The position numbers were made by a program, and so were the translations under genes. A stretch of 38,556 nt of DNA. Origin: Helochares maculicollis. Taxonomy: Eukaryota; Arthropoda; Insecta; Coleoptera; Hydrophilidae. Below are positions 22,990 to 34,230 of this stretch, piece after piece; positions within the stretch are counted from its first letter, which is position 1, and each line of letters opens with the position of its first letter. Under the pieces are notes generated by a model. That model was not told the origin of the DNA. It searched no databases and saw nothing but the letters and a program-made list of their open reading frames with translations. The stretch is taken from the NCBI GenBank assembly GCA_033557835.1, contig JAWQRO010000462.1:1-38556 (forward strand). The letters run 5' to 3'.

Positions 22990-24085
22990 TACAGCTTGTT
23001 TCAAAATTAAATTACAAAACTTAAAGGGGTGGTAGATATAAGCAATATAAAGCGATAGGTTTTTGTTTGCATTTTAAGGCATAATTAGTATCCGAGAGAT
23101 TAATTACGTGTACATGTTAAGAACCACTGGTGAAATTCCCTATGACGTCGTCAGTTAAACACAGACGAATTTTATCAGTATTTCAAAGAATCACCTTCTT
23201 GTTTACGCTTAAAGCATCTGACTCGAAACTGGCGAAATAATAATAAAAAAACTCTCGTTGAAAAGAAATAAAGACGAGCAAAAAAAGTTAAAAGCCCAAT
23301 AAATTTCAACCGGAGAAGAAAATCTAACGAAATAATAATTACAAAAAACCTTCGTTGAACACAAATAAAGACGAGCGAAAAAAGTTAACAGTCCAATTAA
23401 TTTCAACGGGAGAGGAAAAACAACGTTTATTTCAATTTGTTTTAATACATTATTTATTTTTAGTTAGCTAAACTTTTCTTTCAAAGAAAGACATATTTAA
23501 TAATATGCAAATCATCCGAACTTACTAAAGACAAAACAAGAAAAACCATCATTTTATTGTAAACAAGATGATAAAAATGAAAGCGGATGCTCATCAAAAA
23601 ACGTCAAGCGCAATAATTTTATAACCACAGAAGCAAAAGAAGCGGTGCATGTTTTTCTGTCGTCGCAATAACATGAATTTGTACTATTAATTGTTATAGA
23701 AATTGACTGTAATCCATCATATTTAACTAGCCATCGAATTTTAACGATAAAGAATGTCGACAATTAAGTTATTGCTTAGTTTGCGAAGTGATATAAAGCG
23801 ATATTCTTTCGAGGTCACGTTTGATGTCCAGTTCAAAACACAACGCGCTCAACTAAAATTTTACTTGAGTGGTTATTTATGTTTAATCTCAAGGTTTGGA
23901 TCTAACGACGTGTTTGATTGTGATGCCGATATTTTTATAGCAATAACGGTGCCGTTGTGTATACATAATATTCTTTAACCCACCACGGTCTATCATTTCA
24001 ATTATGCCAGGAGTCCCAAATAAGCCAAATTTTCGTTCTTAATAAGTGGGTTAAGTATAGGAAATTAATTCTGCAACACCCTGTA
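22990..24085 (-). mobile_element. repeat family A, copy 2 (inverted relative to copy 1)
   Basis: The reverse complement aligns with 5212-6547 from end to end: TACAGGGTGTTGCAG (reversed at 24071-24085), the AATAACGG block, the GACGTCGTCA stretch near 23140, and AAACTTAAAGGGGTGGTAGATATA near the other end. TA flanks both sides (22988-22989 and 24086-24087), supporting a TA target duplication. Short terminal inverted repeats start TACAGGGTGTT and TACAGCTTGTTT. It carries a private tandem duplication at 23233-23423 and lacks the duplication seen in copy 1. No conserved reading frame. Probably a non-autonomous DNA transposon of unknown superfamily. Confidence 0.72.
23233..23423 (-). repeat. internal tandem duplication in family A copy 2
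   Basis: Two adjacent units of about 95 bp (23233-23327 and 23328-23423), each starting CGAAATAATAAT and containing AAATAAAGACGAGC and AATTTCAAC blocks. Copy 1 of the family has only one such unit (near 6210-6310 in reverse orientation). Confidence 0.7.
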
Positions 24086-24087
24086 TA

Positions 24088-24639
24088 TTTAAATGGCAGA
24101 CATTGTTTTAGATTTTCGTTGTTTCAGCGTACTTTTGCATGTATTTCATAGTCCATTTTCAAAACGCAGACATCAACAAGCGATTTCGCATTTTTAGCTA
24201 CTTTTGTCCCAAACACAATATTGCTTAGATGGCTTCACATTTTGATTGGAGCATTGTTTAGAATAAAATAGCGATTAATTCTCCCGGTAAATTTCATATC
24301 TTGAAAAGAACTTTGTGCAGCATGTCCTGGCATGGGTGTCCCAGTACAAACCGCAACATTAAGATTCGCAAACAACAAAATTGATATCAGACGAAGAAAA
24401 CTGCATGGCCAGAAGCGTAAAGACTAATATTTGAAAGAAAAATCGATAACAACTTCAATAGAACAGTATAGTTAATAGCAGGCTATAACAGTGCAAAAGA
24501 TCAAAGTAGACATTTTGATTACAAGAACACACCGAGTTAAGTACGTAGAATGTTTAATGTCAAAAAAGATATTCAAAAAAATTTAAGTAACGATTAGTAA
24601 CACGAATATGTATGAAGCAAATTTCTTAAAATACTATGA
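24088..24639. other. AT-rich DNA, no clear gene
   Basis: A-rich on the plus strand from about 24400 onward, possibly belonging to the LINE tail that follows. No motif could be read before 24640. Confidence 0.35.
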
Positions 24640-24860
24640 AGCAAATTCACGAGGAAAAGTAGAAGAAAATACATTCAAAAACTAGATAGATTCATAAAAG
24701 AGGAAATAAGGTTAATAATAATAAAAATTAGAAAACACTGCTGCAATAGAAAATATAATAAAATTGTTCGGTCATGTTACATGAAGTAATAACAGGCAGA
24801 TTAGGGCATGATGGGAGAAAGATGGTGACGACCAAGAAGATCGAAGTTATACTCTTGCCA
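24640..24860 (+). pseudogene. possible LINE 3' tail relic
   Basis: The plus strand reads AAIENIIKLFGHVT (LFGHV at about 24764-24778), then a TGA, then SNNRQIRA and WEKDGDDQEDRS. This resembles the C-terminal region found after the reverse transcriptase of several LINE clades, where a W-F-G-H-V motif is followed by a basic segment. The match is short and interrupted, so the call is tentative. The same A-rich composition extends upstream to about 24400. Confidence 0.3.
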
Positions 24861-27289
24861 TTGAATTGTACATATCAAGCCAATTTAGTCGACGACGATA
24901 TTTATTTGGGCGCCAAGAACTTCTAATTTAGAAATAATGCAAACAACAATGTATACGTACGGTAAATAGTAATTAACCCCTTTTTTACAAAACTACAAAT
25001 ATATATAAATAAAACTCGACGTTTGCTATGCAAATTATTTTAATGGAATTCATTCTTCTACTTTGATTCCCAGTAAGGAGTTTAAAAGCAATGATAAAAT
25101 TTATAATGATCAGAGTACTATTGATTACCTATATCATATATAAATATATAATGTTTTTTATACTATTACTTCTACATAAATGTAATAAATCACGGGTATC
25201 TAATTTTATAAAGTAGCAATTGCGCACCAGCAATATGATTAACCAATTTATTTTATATTTTCAAATTCACAATTTTTACAAGTACTGCTAGTTTTGTTAT
25301 GTGTTGGTTAATCACGCCAATTTATCTAAATCGATAAAAACAAAATAAAACACAAATGCCTGGAAGGTAGAAGAAAACAAATTAATGCAAAATGCAAGAG
25401 TAGCCTTGTAGCAATTTTTAACGACGTGATGCGACTTTTAAGTAAATAAAAATTTAACGTCGGTATCAGATACTCCCTAGAGATGAAGAAGTTTTTAAAA
25501 AGTGACAATCAAAAATTTCTAATTTTAGTTGACTCTTAGTCAATGAGTATAAATAGCTATTTTTAATTCAGTTTTTTTGCTTCAAAAGTGTGTACCATCT
25601 TGGAGTACCAATAAGCTACATCGTATTGATCACAAATTACAAAATATGGTCATTCATTCAGGGTTGCTCAAAACTAAAAGTCTGCGTGTCTCAATATAAA
25701 ACCAACTGATTCCTTTTTTGGCAAAATTAAGCTTGACGTCATGTCTTCTTTAATGCAAATTTGCTTATTCCATTGTGAATTATTTGCATTCTAAACTGCT
25801 CACCTTTTAAGTTTTATTCCGATTTCTGTAATATAATGCAAATTATGAGTTCAAATAATATAAACAATAATCAAATTACTACATAGAATCACACAATTTC
25901 GGTATAACTGGTCATATAATGTGAATTTAAAATAGTTCTACTGCAAATACATACGATGAAATTGGTAGCCAGTATCAATGAATGTAAGCGCAGGTAATAG
26001 TGAAATAGATAATGAATGTAAAAAATAGATTTAAAAGATGTAGTCGTTGTAAAATGACGACACAAGAAAACAAACAAACGTGAAAATAATCGATTTTAAA
26101 CATTAAGCCAATACTTTGTTAATAGCTACGTCTTCAAACGCACAATTATGAAAAATATCTTATTTCATATTGCCTAACTTACAAGCACAATTTTTCTATT
26201 TTTATTTTTTGTAGTTTTATTCTAAAAATGCTAAACGACATGTAAAGGAGTCTACTCGAGAATACTTTCGCCGCCTTGCCTGCTAAAACAATGTGTAGAA
26301 TCTTGAGGATGTACAAAAAACACTGCGTTAAGCTTTACTTCAACAATTTTATTAAGACTTGAAAATTTCACACTCATGTGCAATTACAATAAATACTGTG
26401 ATTATAGTATTTCTAAAGATGCTTACAGTACGTGACGCGCACTTATATTTGGAGTTGCATAACGTTATTACTTACAAATGGTTATAATCAGATCTATAAA
26501 ATAATGTAAAGACTTTAAGCATCACCTTTATGAGCGCGAAATGATGTAATCGATATAACGACATTGTTTAATTTTTTTAGTAGATGGTTCTTATTGCACT
26601 TTCACTGAAACCCGGTTATGCAGCTAGGTTTTGTTCTGGTTTTATTGTAATCTTGACCATGTGCACGATCCTGTCTTGGTTGATGGTATTGGTTTCGCTT
26701 AATTGCGATCTTTCAATTACACTGTTTTGTTGGAACATTAAAAGAGAAAATTCGTTGAGCACGAAATTGCATTTCTGCAGTAATAACTGTATCGATTGTT
26801 TCATGGGATTCGTTTATTTTAGCATAATTGGAGCACTACGCCGCAGATCGTTAAATTTGTGAAGTATCGATTGCGAAATTTTACAAATATTTTCCTCTGC
26901 AATTGGAGATACGATATTCAAGTGAATTTTAAATCGAATTAAGGACCGAAGCGTTTTTATGATGTTTACTCAACCATCGCCAGTATACTTTAGGAAATCT
27001 CTCTTAATTTTAGCTCTGTATCTAATACCCTGATCGAATTTCTCGAAACGAGAAGTGATTTAAGAAATCCATTAATAGGATTGCTTTGTTGCAAATCCCC
27101 CCACTAATAGGAAAACTAATCTTTTTGCCACTAACAGTTTTTAGACGAATTTGGATTTTATTTACACATTACTCCACTATAAAAATTGGTTCAGCCAAAT
27201 TGAGTTAGGTTTCAGTTGATTTGAACAAATTAAATCGATTTGAATACTTTAACTGTAACGAAACGTGTTACTCATTCCAAGAAATCAGT
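24861..27289. other. AT-rich DNA, no confident gene
   Basis: About 2.4 kb. An A+T run with TATA repeats lies near 25128-25160. Frames at 26584-26862 (plus) and 26616-26804 (minus) overlap each other on opposite strands and have no recognised domain; the plus frame is hydrophobic, the minus frame hydrophilic. Neither is supported. Confidence 0.35.
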
Positions 27290-27620
27290 CGTCGTTCGTT
27301 CAACCCAGCCTTCATTAAATGGTGCAAAATAAAAGGCAGAAGAGATTCCACATAACGTAGTCAGGGAGAAAGTGGTCAGACATGAGAAGCCTCAGGTGCA
27401 CTTTATTGTGAAATAGCGTTTACAGTGGTTTCTGGTTTTCAGAAATTCTGATTTATAGTGTGTCCAACAGAAACTGGCCGTAAATCCCCATACGCCTCCA
27501 TCGCCTGCCGAGAAGAAACAGACGATAATGCACGTGGAGAAAGCGGCAAGGACAGAGAAGAGATGCGCGTCCAACTGCAGAGAAAGTGTTAGAACCGTAT
27601 TGCGTGTGTGATGGGACTTA
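27290..27620. other. GC-raised island, possible host exon or promoter
   Basis: Lines 27481-27600 have about 51 percent GC by hand count in a roughly 32 percent background. More than one frame is open. The plus strand is open for 46 codons (27452-27592), reading GRKSPYASIACREETDD and onward without a Met start. The minus strand is open at 27392-27574, starting at a TTG right after a strong 3' splice-like TTTCTCTGCAG and reading a hydrophobic LFSVLAAFSTCIIVCFFSAG that resembles a signal peptide. A TCAGTC initiator-like sequence lies near 27286. I cannot decide strand or function; a 5' untranslated exon is equally possible. Confidence 0.25.
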
Positions 27621-28296
27621 ATTTTTCGATCGGTTGTTCAAATATCGGGCATTGAAATATTTACCGCCTACAAAATGTTGGTATTGATTTTACATTGCTG
27701 CAGTCTCGTGATTCTCGTACACTAGTTGGGTGCTAGATCGTTAATCTAAGATTTTCTATCGTTCGTTAGAAACTAACGTGAGCATATAACGCACAATTTG
27801 AAATACAACCCTTAATTTTACAGAAAAATGTTACGTTTCCCTTGTTGGCGAGATTGCGATCGCTAAAATGTCCGACTAAGGTTGAAGATAAAATTGCATA
27901 ACTAAACCCGAGTGCTATTATTACCGCAAAAAGTTAGGTAAAACTTTAATCATTAAAATTCATAACCTCATCCGACATCTTGCGGTTTTGTATATTTTAA
28001 GTCATACAATTTGCATTCTTGGATGCGCTTTAAATTTACGGTAGAATTTCAACTACTTCTGGCTACATGACTGGATTAATTTAGTAAAAATTCACTTCAT
28101 GAAAATATGAGAATTTCTATTTAATATTGTAGTCTAGAAAATCTTTATATATTTTTGCAATTTGTTTGAATGACTTGCTCTAAGATAAACTTAATTATAA
28201 TATGTTGCCAACATACTGAAAATTTACAAACTGCTACTGTTCCAAGCGATTCCAAAATGTAAAAGTTTACAAAATATTTCATTTATTATTATGTTG
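27621..28296. other. AT-rich DNA, no gene seen
   Basis: About 680 bp without a motif. It is not obviously transposon-derived. Confidence 0.4.
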
Positions 28297-28504
28297 TAGC
28301 TTAATTGAAATTTCCTATTGAAGTGCAAACAAATATGTAACCGAGGATTATTTGCTTGAGTTATTCCTTTTTTGTTGGGGGCACGGGCTGGGCAACCCGA
28401 AATTTCAATTAAATTCTTCCGAAAGACGGAGCTGCAAACTGCAAACAGATTTTTAATTGGAGTATACCATAGAGGTATTAAAAGTAATAGGGGAAATATT
28501 GATG
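28297..28504 (+). repeat. 208 bp direct repeat B, copy 2
   Basis: Second copy of the repeat at 22630-22837, in the same orientation 5.67 kb away, same length, with the 14 bp internal inverted repeat kept. The overlapping 104-codon minus frame (28224-28538) is not preserved in copy 1, so it is not taken as a gene. Confidence 0.85.
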
Positions 28505-31500
28505 TATATATTATGCTGTATTTCGCAAAATTATACAAAAATGCAACAATTCGTAGAAAAGCGATTTTAATAGTTAATTAATATCTAATATTAGAATTAA
28601 AAAATTTTAAACAATGTGTTTGACTCACAGGGTTTGTAGTTTCCTTTAAAAAGGAAATTTTTAATTATTAAAGATTATATTTTATTATTTGTTTTAAAGT
28701 ACATAATTTGCCTAAGATTAGTTTCATTTCACATCAATAGAATGGCTTTACGTGATACTTATATATCTGCTTTACTTTATAAATTGTGTCATTCTGGCTT
28801 TTGGTCGCTCAAAAGTCGTCATAGAATTAATCGTAGAAAAAAAAATATTATATTTATTTGATAGTTCATTTGCTAAATTGATCTATTATCTCATTGATTT
28901 CTCATAGTTTTCATTTTCACTTCAAAGCCAAACTTCTAATCGCGGTACTTATGGAAATGATCAAAGCTTCCTGCCATTAAGAAATTAAACCGCAAAACTC
29001 AACGGAACTGGAAGCAGAATGCTTTCCCTCTATTCTTTTTATCAAAGGGTGCTACAGAATTTAATTTGCTCAAAGACGTTCATTACGACTTGCCATTTGA
29101 ATTATTCTTGTGTACTTATACGAGAACAATTTCAATTTAGCTGAAACGCAAACCAAAGGAATCTCTTTTTAATTAGTTGTTAAGTAATTGAATTATTGAC
29201 ATTGCTGTGAGAAGTTATAATAAATGCTCAAATACAGTCTCCTCATCTGTGAATTTCATACTTCGAACGGTTATTAAGAACGCAATTCGCCTTAGCAAAA
29301 TTAAACTATTTGCCTAAATTGGACAACTGACAAAATAGGATGGCTGACTTCATTCGGGTTATAAAATATTTTGCATGTAAATCGCTAAACAAACAAGAAA
29401 ACATTGATAAAACAAGTGGAAAAGCCGAAATTTATTACGCCTTGCATAAACATAATCAGAGGGAATTAGTAGGCCCCTTTCTAATTTAACTAAAGCGACC
29501 AATTCTAGAAAAAGAAAAACTTAAGACAGCATTTTATTATAAGTGCTTGAGGAGAAGAGCGCTTTTTCTCGAGTTGACGGGGACATAATCCAGCTCTGAT
29601 GTGACATTTATCTCAAATTTCAGAAGGGGCGTTTTGACAAATGGAAGGGCTCTTTCCTTTTTTCGGACCTCCAGTTAAATCAAGTTCTTTCTTCAATGTA
29701 TGCTCGAATTGCAAAATGATTACAATAAATAATTTCCACTTCCAATCTCAAAGTCGGGGCTTGTTTGGTTATCAAACCTGACCTACAGTCATCAATCTTA
29801 TTTTTTAATCCTCTTAATTTTATTACTTATATAATCATATGAATTTTATTATTTATTACATAATTATATTCACATTATGCCGTATTGATTATTGGTTAAT
29901 TTGGCGCGGACTAAGTATGCCGGAAATGGGTGTTGGGGTTTGAAAAAAATATGCACTGTATTATAATTGCTTGACAGGCCTTAGATTGCGCAATTTCCGT
30001 TCTTATTTGGAATAGCAACAAAGAATTTACACCGACCAAATTGAATTAATTAACTCAAAGATGTACATCTTCGATAAAGCGAAACGCTGCATTAAATTTA
30101 ACGATCATTTTAGGAAACTTTCATGTTAACATTCGGAACATTTTAATTGCTTCTCTCATTACCTCTTCTGCCGTTACGTTTCTGCAACGACTCGCTGTTA
30201 GTACTCACATTTTCAATACGAAATCTTGAAACAGACCAAGTGTTAATATCTCAGTTTGCCAAGTCACTGACCTATGCAACGAAAAAGAACATTACTATTA
30301 TTTACAATCGGACATTAAAAATTTAATGCCGCGTTTAAGGTGATCGACCATCTCTTTTTGCCCATTCAATTCAGCGCATTCAGTAACATTTAATATTTCT
30401 CGTTCCATTATGTAACCTTTTAAACCATATTAAGATAATTTGAGGATTAATTAAGCCATCAAGGTGAAAACTGCTGGCGAAAGAAAACCGATAGGTTCTA
30501 CAAAATGATAAGTTGAAAAAACAAGGTAGTACTTATTAAAATTAAGTTGGCCTAAAATTTAGCTGCAAAACTGCACCCATCTAAAATCTTTTGAATAAAT
30601 TTCGAACGTGCGAAATAACATTCAATCACGCCTGGAACCGCCGCACCTTTTTATTCAAGATGCAATTTATCCTGCAGATAAGAATTTGCAAGTTTTTTAT
30701 AATAAGCAAAATTGCACGGGAAGCCATTAAGTACGGCGGGTTTTCGGTATCGTCTTCTTGCATATTAACACAATCCACCTTTGTAGTCACTTTCTCTGAA
30801 ACGGAAGGAGGTTATAAGTCATTTTCTTTTATTGAAACACTTAATTACCCGCCTTCAAAACAGATCGAACTGTGTTAATTAAAAAATAATTACAGGTTAC
30901 CAAGTGTACTTTGCTTTGTTGTGGTGTCTTTTGATGTGTACATAATTGCTTGTAAATTGTTCAACAATATTCATTAAGTGACCGTTTTTCAAGAGGATCC
31001 TTAAATTACATTCCGAGGAAACAAGCGAAGTATTTGTTTCAGACTGATAACGGTGAAGTATGAGTTCAAAGCGCAGCCAGATCATTTAGCACAGTTTGAG
31101 CGCAAAAAGTCGTTTGCAATAATAAATTATATTTTTATGATATAGTGGCACATATCATGTGCGAAACGTAATTTTCAAAGCGAATTACGCAATATATTCA
31201 CATTTTCGGTCGTAATAGGTCTTCTATTTTTAGAATTCCCTGACCTGTATTCAGTTTTATTGTAGAGCGAAAACAGAGAAATATTATTTCGTCGTTTCGG
31301 TGTTTTCGGCAAACTTTTATTTCATGTTATCTTGAGTTTCAAAGATTAAAACAAAAATTGCTTTTCAGCGCAATAGTAGTTCTGTTGATTTAGTTTTATA
31401 TTGAAAATAAATATGTCTAATTACCATTCAAGTAAAAAATGGAATATGAATACGCATATGTCGACAATTGTGTTTTATAAGTGGGCCTCATGTGTTTGCT

Positions 31501-32299
31501 AGTATAAACCAATATTTGGCATTCTGTTTGGAAGGAATAATAATTGTTTGATTGCTGAGTTTTATTTACTATCTGCCAAATTGCTGGAAGTTTCTAGTTT
31601 TATTAAATAAAGTCCGTCTGGATGGTAGAAAAACATTTTACATCAGCGGCACCATTAAGAACTTTTATTCAACTTGCCAATGTTGTTTAATATCTTTCCA
31701 TCCACGTTTTACGTACTTCCCAAGGTCCAAACTTAAAACTTAATTTTAAAAGTTTTTCCGCAAAGTGATAATATTTCAATAAAGCATTTTCTGTTGATAA
31801 CGGTTGCTTTAAAAGTTTCGCTTGCATTATTGTAGCGGCTAAAAGAATGGCTTGCACATACATTGTATGTTTATTGCTTTAGTATTATTGAGCTATGTTT
31901 GGCTAGAGACCATTAATACCAAGTTAAAAGTATTTTTGTTGGTATTTTCCGTTCGGGGATATTTTGAAAAAGAATCGGTGCTACATCTAATGCCTGACAT
32001 CCAGTTGCATTTGCGATTGTGACTATTCTTAATACTTTCTGCACTTTATAGACGAATTTATAAATAAATAAAGATGGGGCACATGATCAGGTTCGGCAAC
32101 GTTAAAATGTATGGAAAATAATGAATAAAGATCAGCATCTTTGTCCAATTAGGGATGCTAAAAACACAATTGGCTAAATCAAATGTGAAATTTAGAGAAA
32201 GTTCTAGGACGTTATCAGTAAGGGCCTGAGGTGTTCTAAGCAATGCTTTACATTGATAGATAACTTTAACGCTTAGATTTCAAAACATCGACTCTATTT
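28505..32299. other. long AT-rich stretch, no gene seen
   Basis: About 3.8 kb. Small frames (30591-30878 plus, 30897-31085 minus, 31552-31743 plus, 32058-32243 minus) lack motifs and supporting signals. No transposon ends, RNA gene or tandem array recognised. Confidence 0.4.
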
Positions 32300-33319
32300 G
32301 CTAAATAGATTTTTCAGAAAGAAGAATACTAGATGGGCATAGGTCTGCTCAAATCGACTGAAAAAATATGGAATTGATTGTCTTATCAATAAGAATATGA
32401 AGGAAATAGATGTGAATATGCTAATAATTGTTGTTCATTGACGATCACAGTGGCAATTAATTTACGCTGGCACAGAATCGGAATGATTCGGATGATAATG
32501 CTATTTTCTCAGAATTTATATCGTTTAGAAGCAGTCAAACAAATCTACAACTAAATCTAAGTTTGAGCATAGTTTATGACAGAATTAAACCAAAAAATAT
32601 ATTATAAGCAGAGTAAACGAAATGAAGAATAGCATTTTGAGTACACAAATAGGTCCAAGACATGTAAAGAGAAAACCAAAATGAAGACCCTGCCAATTCC
32701 GAAAAACTAAGACACTTGAGCAGGAAGATAGCAAAGGTTATAAGGAAATGCCCAAAGAACGATTAATGCGGAATTTATAAAAAGAGCCATGAAAAGCCAT
32801 CACATTCAAATATTGAAAATAATCTCAAATGTGATAAAAAAAGTCTTTAAACTGAAAACATTAATAGACGCCTATAATTATATATAGAGAAGTTTCTACA
32901 ACAGTACAGAACTTCTGCTCTGATTTATTTACTGACCAAAATAATCAAAAGCATGAAAAATGCAACTCAATTCACAGCAAAATTGTATAATGCAATTCGA
33001 GTACATTCCGGATTTCTTTTTGACATTAGAAAGTCAGTAAATCTACTAATAAATAAGTCACTTGAACGAGATGAAGACTCAAAGCTAGGATTAGAATTGT
33101 TTCTGGATTGATTAAGACAAAAGTAAATGTGTTCTCAAAAGGGCACAATGAAAAGCAGTGATACAGCACCATAACTGTCTTCCAAAAGATGGTAAATATT
33201 ACAAAGGGTGAGAAATATGAACCATTAAGTATCCTCTATAATATATAAAAATTACATTTCAAAATGCCTACCAGACGACTAGAAGCAAAGTATGAGTTCA
33301 ATCAACTAAGAAAACAAGA
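32300..33319 (+). pseudogene. LINE 2, 5' part: upstream region and start of reverse transcriptase
   Basis: An A-rich plus-strand relic of a non-LTR retrotransposon. Readable blocks toward the reverse transcriptase are FCSDLFTDQNNQ (near 32915), resembling the F-x-x-L-Y linker segment; NLLINKSLERDEDSK (from 33040), resembling the L-F-N-K-C-L-E block; and EKYEPLSILYNI (from about 33213), matching N-Y-R-P-I-S-L-L. After one stop this continues as KLHFKMPTRRLEAKYEFNQL to RKQ at 33318, matching the K-I-x-x-R-L...Q-P-R-E-Q block that precedes G-F-R. Stops and frameshifts are frequent. The sequence then breaks at the TA used by mariner copy 5 and resumes after it. An endonuclease domain is expected upstream but I could not read it reliably. 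RTE-like by feel; the clade is not secured. Confidence 0.6.
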
Positions 33320-33321
33320 TA

Positions 33322-34228
33322 CTACTGTGATCAAAAAGTAAGATGAAATTGTCATCTAAAACACCCGGACATTAGGAAAGCAGGTAAATTTTTTTTCTAG
33401 GACTGTCTATAACATTTGCCAAGCGTCTGTTTGTCTAAAGCTTTAATTATCTACGAGTTACACGTGTTTTTGTAAACAACGAAAAGTGATTTTTTCGATA
33501 TTTACAATCGGTGATTTTACCGAGCAAAGAACTTGCATCTAATTTTGTTTGCAAAACGAATATTCTTGATACATTGAAAATGTTACGGAAGGCCTTTGGT
33601 GATCAAACTATGACACAAAAAAACGTTTGTAAGTGGTACAACGAGTACAAAGCGCGCCGAGAATGCTTTGAAGACGAGCCGCGCTCTGGATGACAATCAA
33701 CGTCCTCCGACGAATGCCACGTCCAAAAAATCAAAGATTTGGTGCTTGAAAATCATCGATTGACAGTTAGAGATCTCGCTGATAGTGTTGGAATATCATT
33801 TGGCTCAGCCCAGACCATTTTGAATGATTTTTTGGGTCTCAAACGGGTCAAGTCTCGATTGGTGCCAAATGCATCATGTCATACTGCATTGGTTCTTCGC
33901 AAGTTTTTTGCCAAAAACTCGTTTTATATCGTTTCGCAACCACCGTATTCACCTGATTTGGCTCCTTGCGGCTTCTGGCTATTCAGGAAACTCAAAAGGA
34001 CAATGCGATGCTACCGTTTTGATACGATTGAGGAGATAAAAACCGAATCGAAGAAGGTCTTAAATGCTATACCGGAAAAAGACTATATTTCTAGGACTGG
34101 AAAAAGCGTTATCAAAAGTGCGTTTTATTGGACGGGGATTAATTTGAAGGGGATGAAATTGATTTGAAAGAATCAATAAAGAATTTACATTTTATCAACA
34201 AATTCACCTTGCATTTTGATCACAGTAG
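33322..34228 (+). mobile_element. mariner element copy 5, internally deleted, inside LINE 2
   Basis: A 907 bp element flanked by TA (33320-33321 and 34229-34230). Its terminal inverted repeats begin CTACTGTGATCAAAA; the first 32 bases of the two ends match at about 28 positions. The interior is plus-strand mariner transposase sequence with a large deletion. Full-length relatives would be about 1.3 kb, so some 400-500 bp are missing. It interrupts a LINE reverse transcriptase that can be followed on both sides, so it inserted after the LINE. Confidence 0.92.
33507..34188 (+). pseudogene. mariner transposase pseudogene (copy 5)
   Basis: The N-terminal part reads DTLKMLRKAFGDQTMTQKN and KWYNEYKARRECFEDEPRSG, then a TGA at 33691-33693 where the R of the S-G-R-P linker is expected (a CGA to TGA change). 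The same frame continues with KIKDLVLENHRLTVRDLADS, the second helix region and LKRVKSRLVPN. At about 33870 the sequence jumps to HTALVLRKFFAKNS, so the core segment with the first and second catalytic Asp is gone. The third Asp is Gly (SPDLAPCGFW). Upstream, small deletions shift the start region (CI, then a stop, then FCLQNEYS), and near 34085 another shift moves the C-terminal DWKKRYQKC and EGDEIDLKE blocks to a different frame. It cannot be active. Confidence 0.88.
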
Positions 34229-34230
34229 TA

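Noticed and set aside
8070..26575. Shared CGATATAACG(G)ACATTGTTT at about 8070-8091 and 26550-26570
   Set aside because: Only about 18 bases with a one-base gap, and the flanks do not align. A match of this size is expected by chance in AT-biased DNA of this length.
26584..26862. 92-codon plus-strand frame resembling a small membrane protein
   Set aside because: No start context, homology or neighbouring exon, and an equally open hydrophilic frame lies on the opposite strand.
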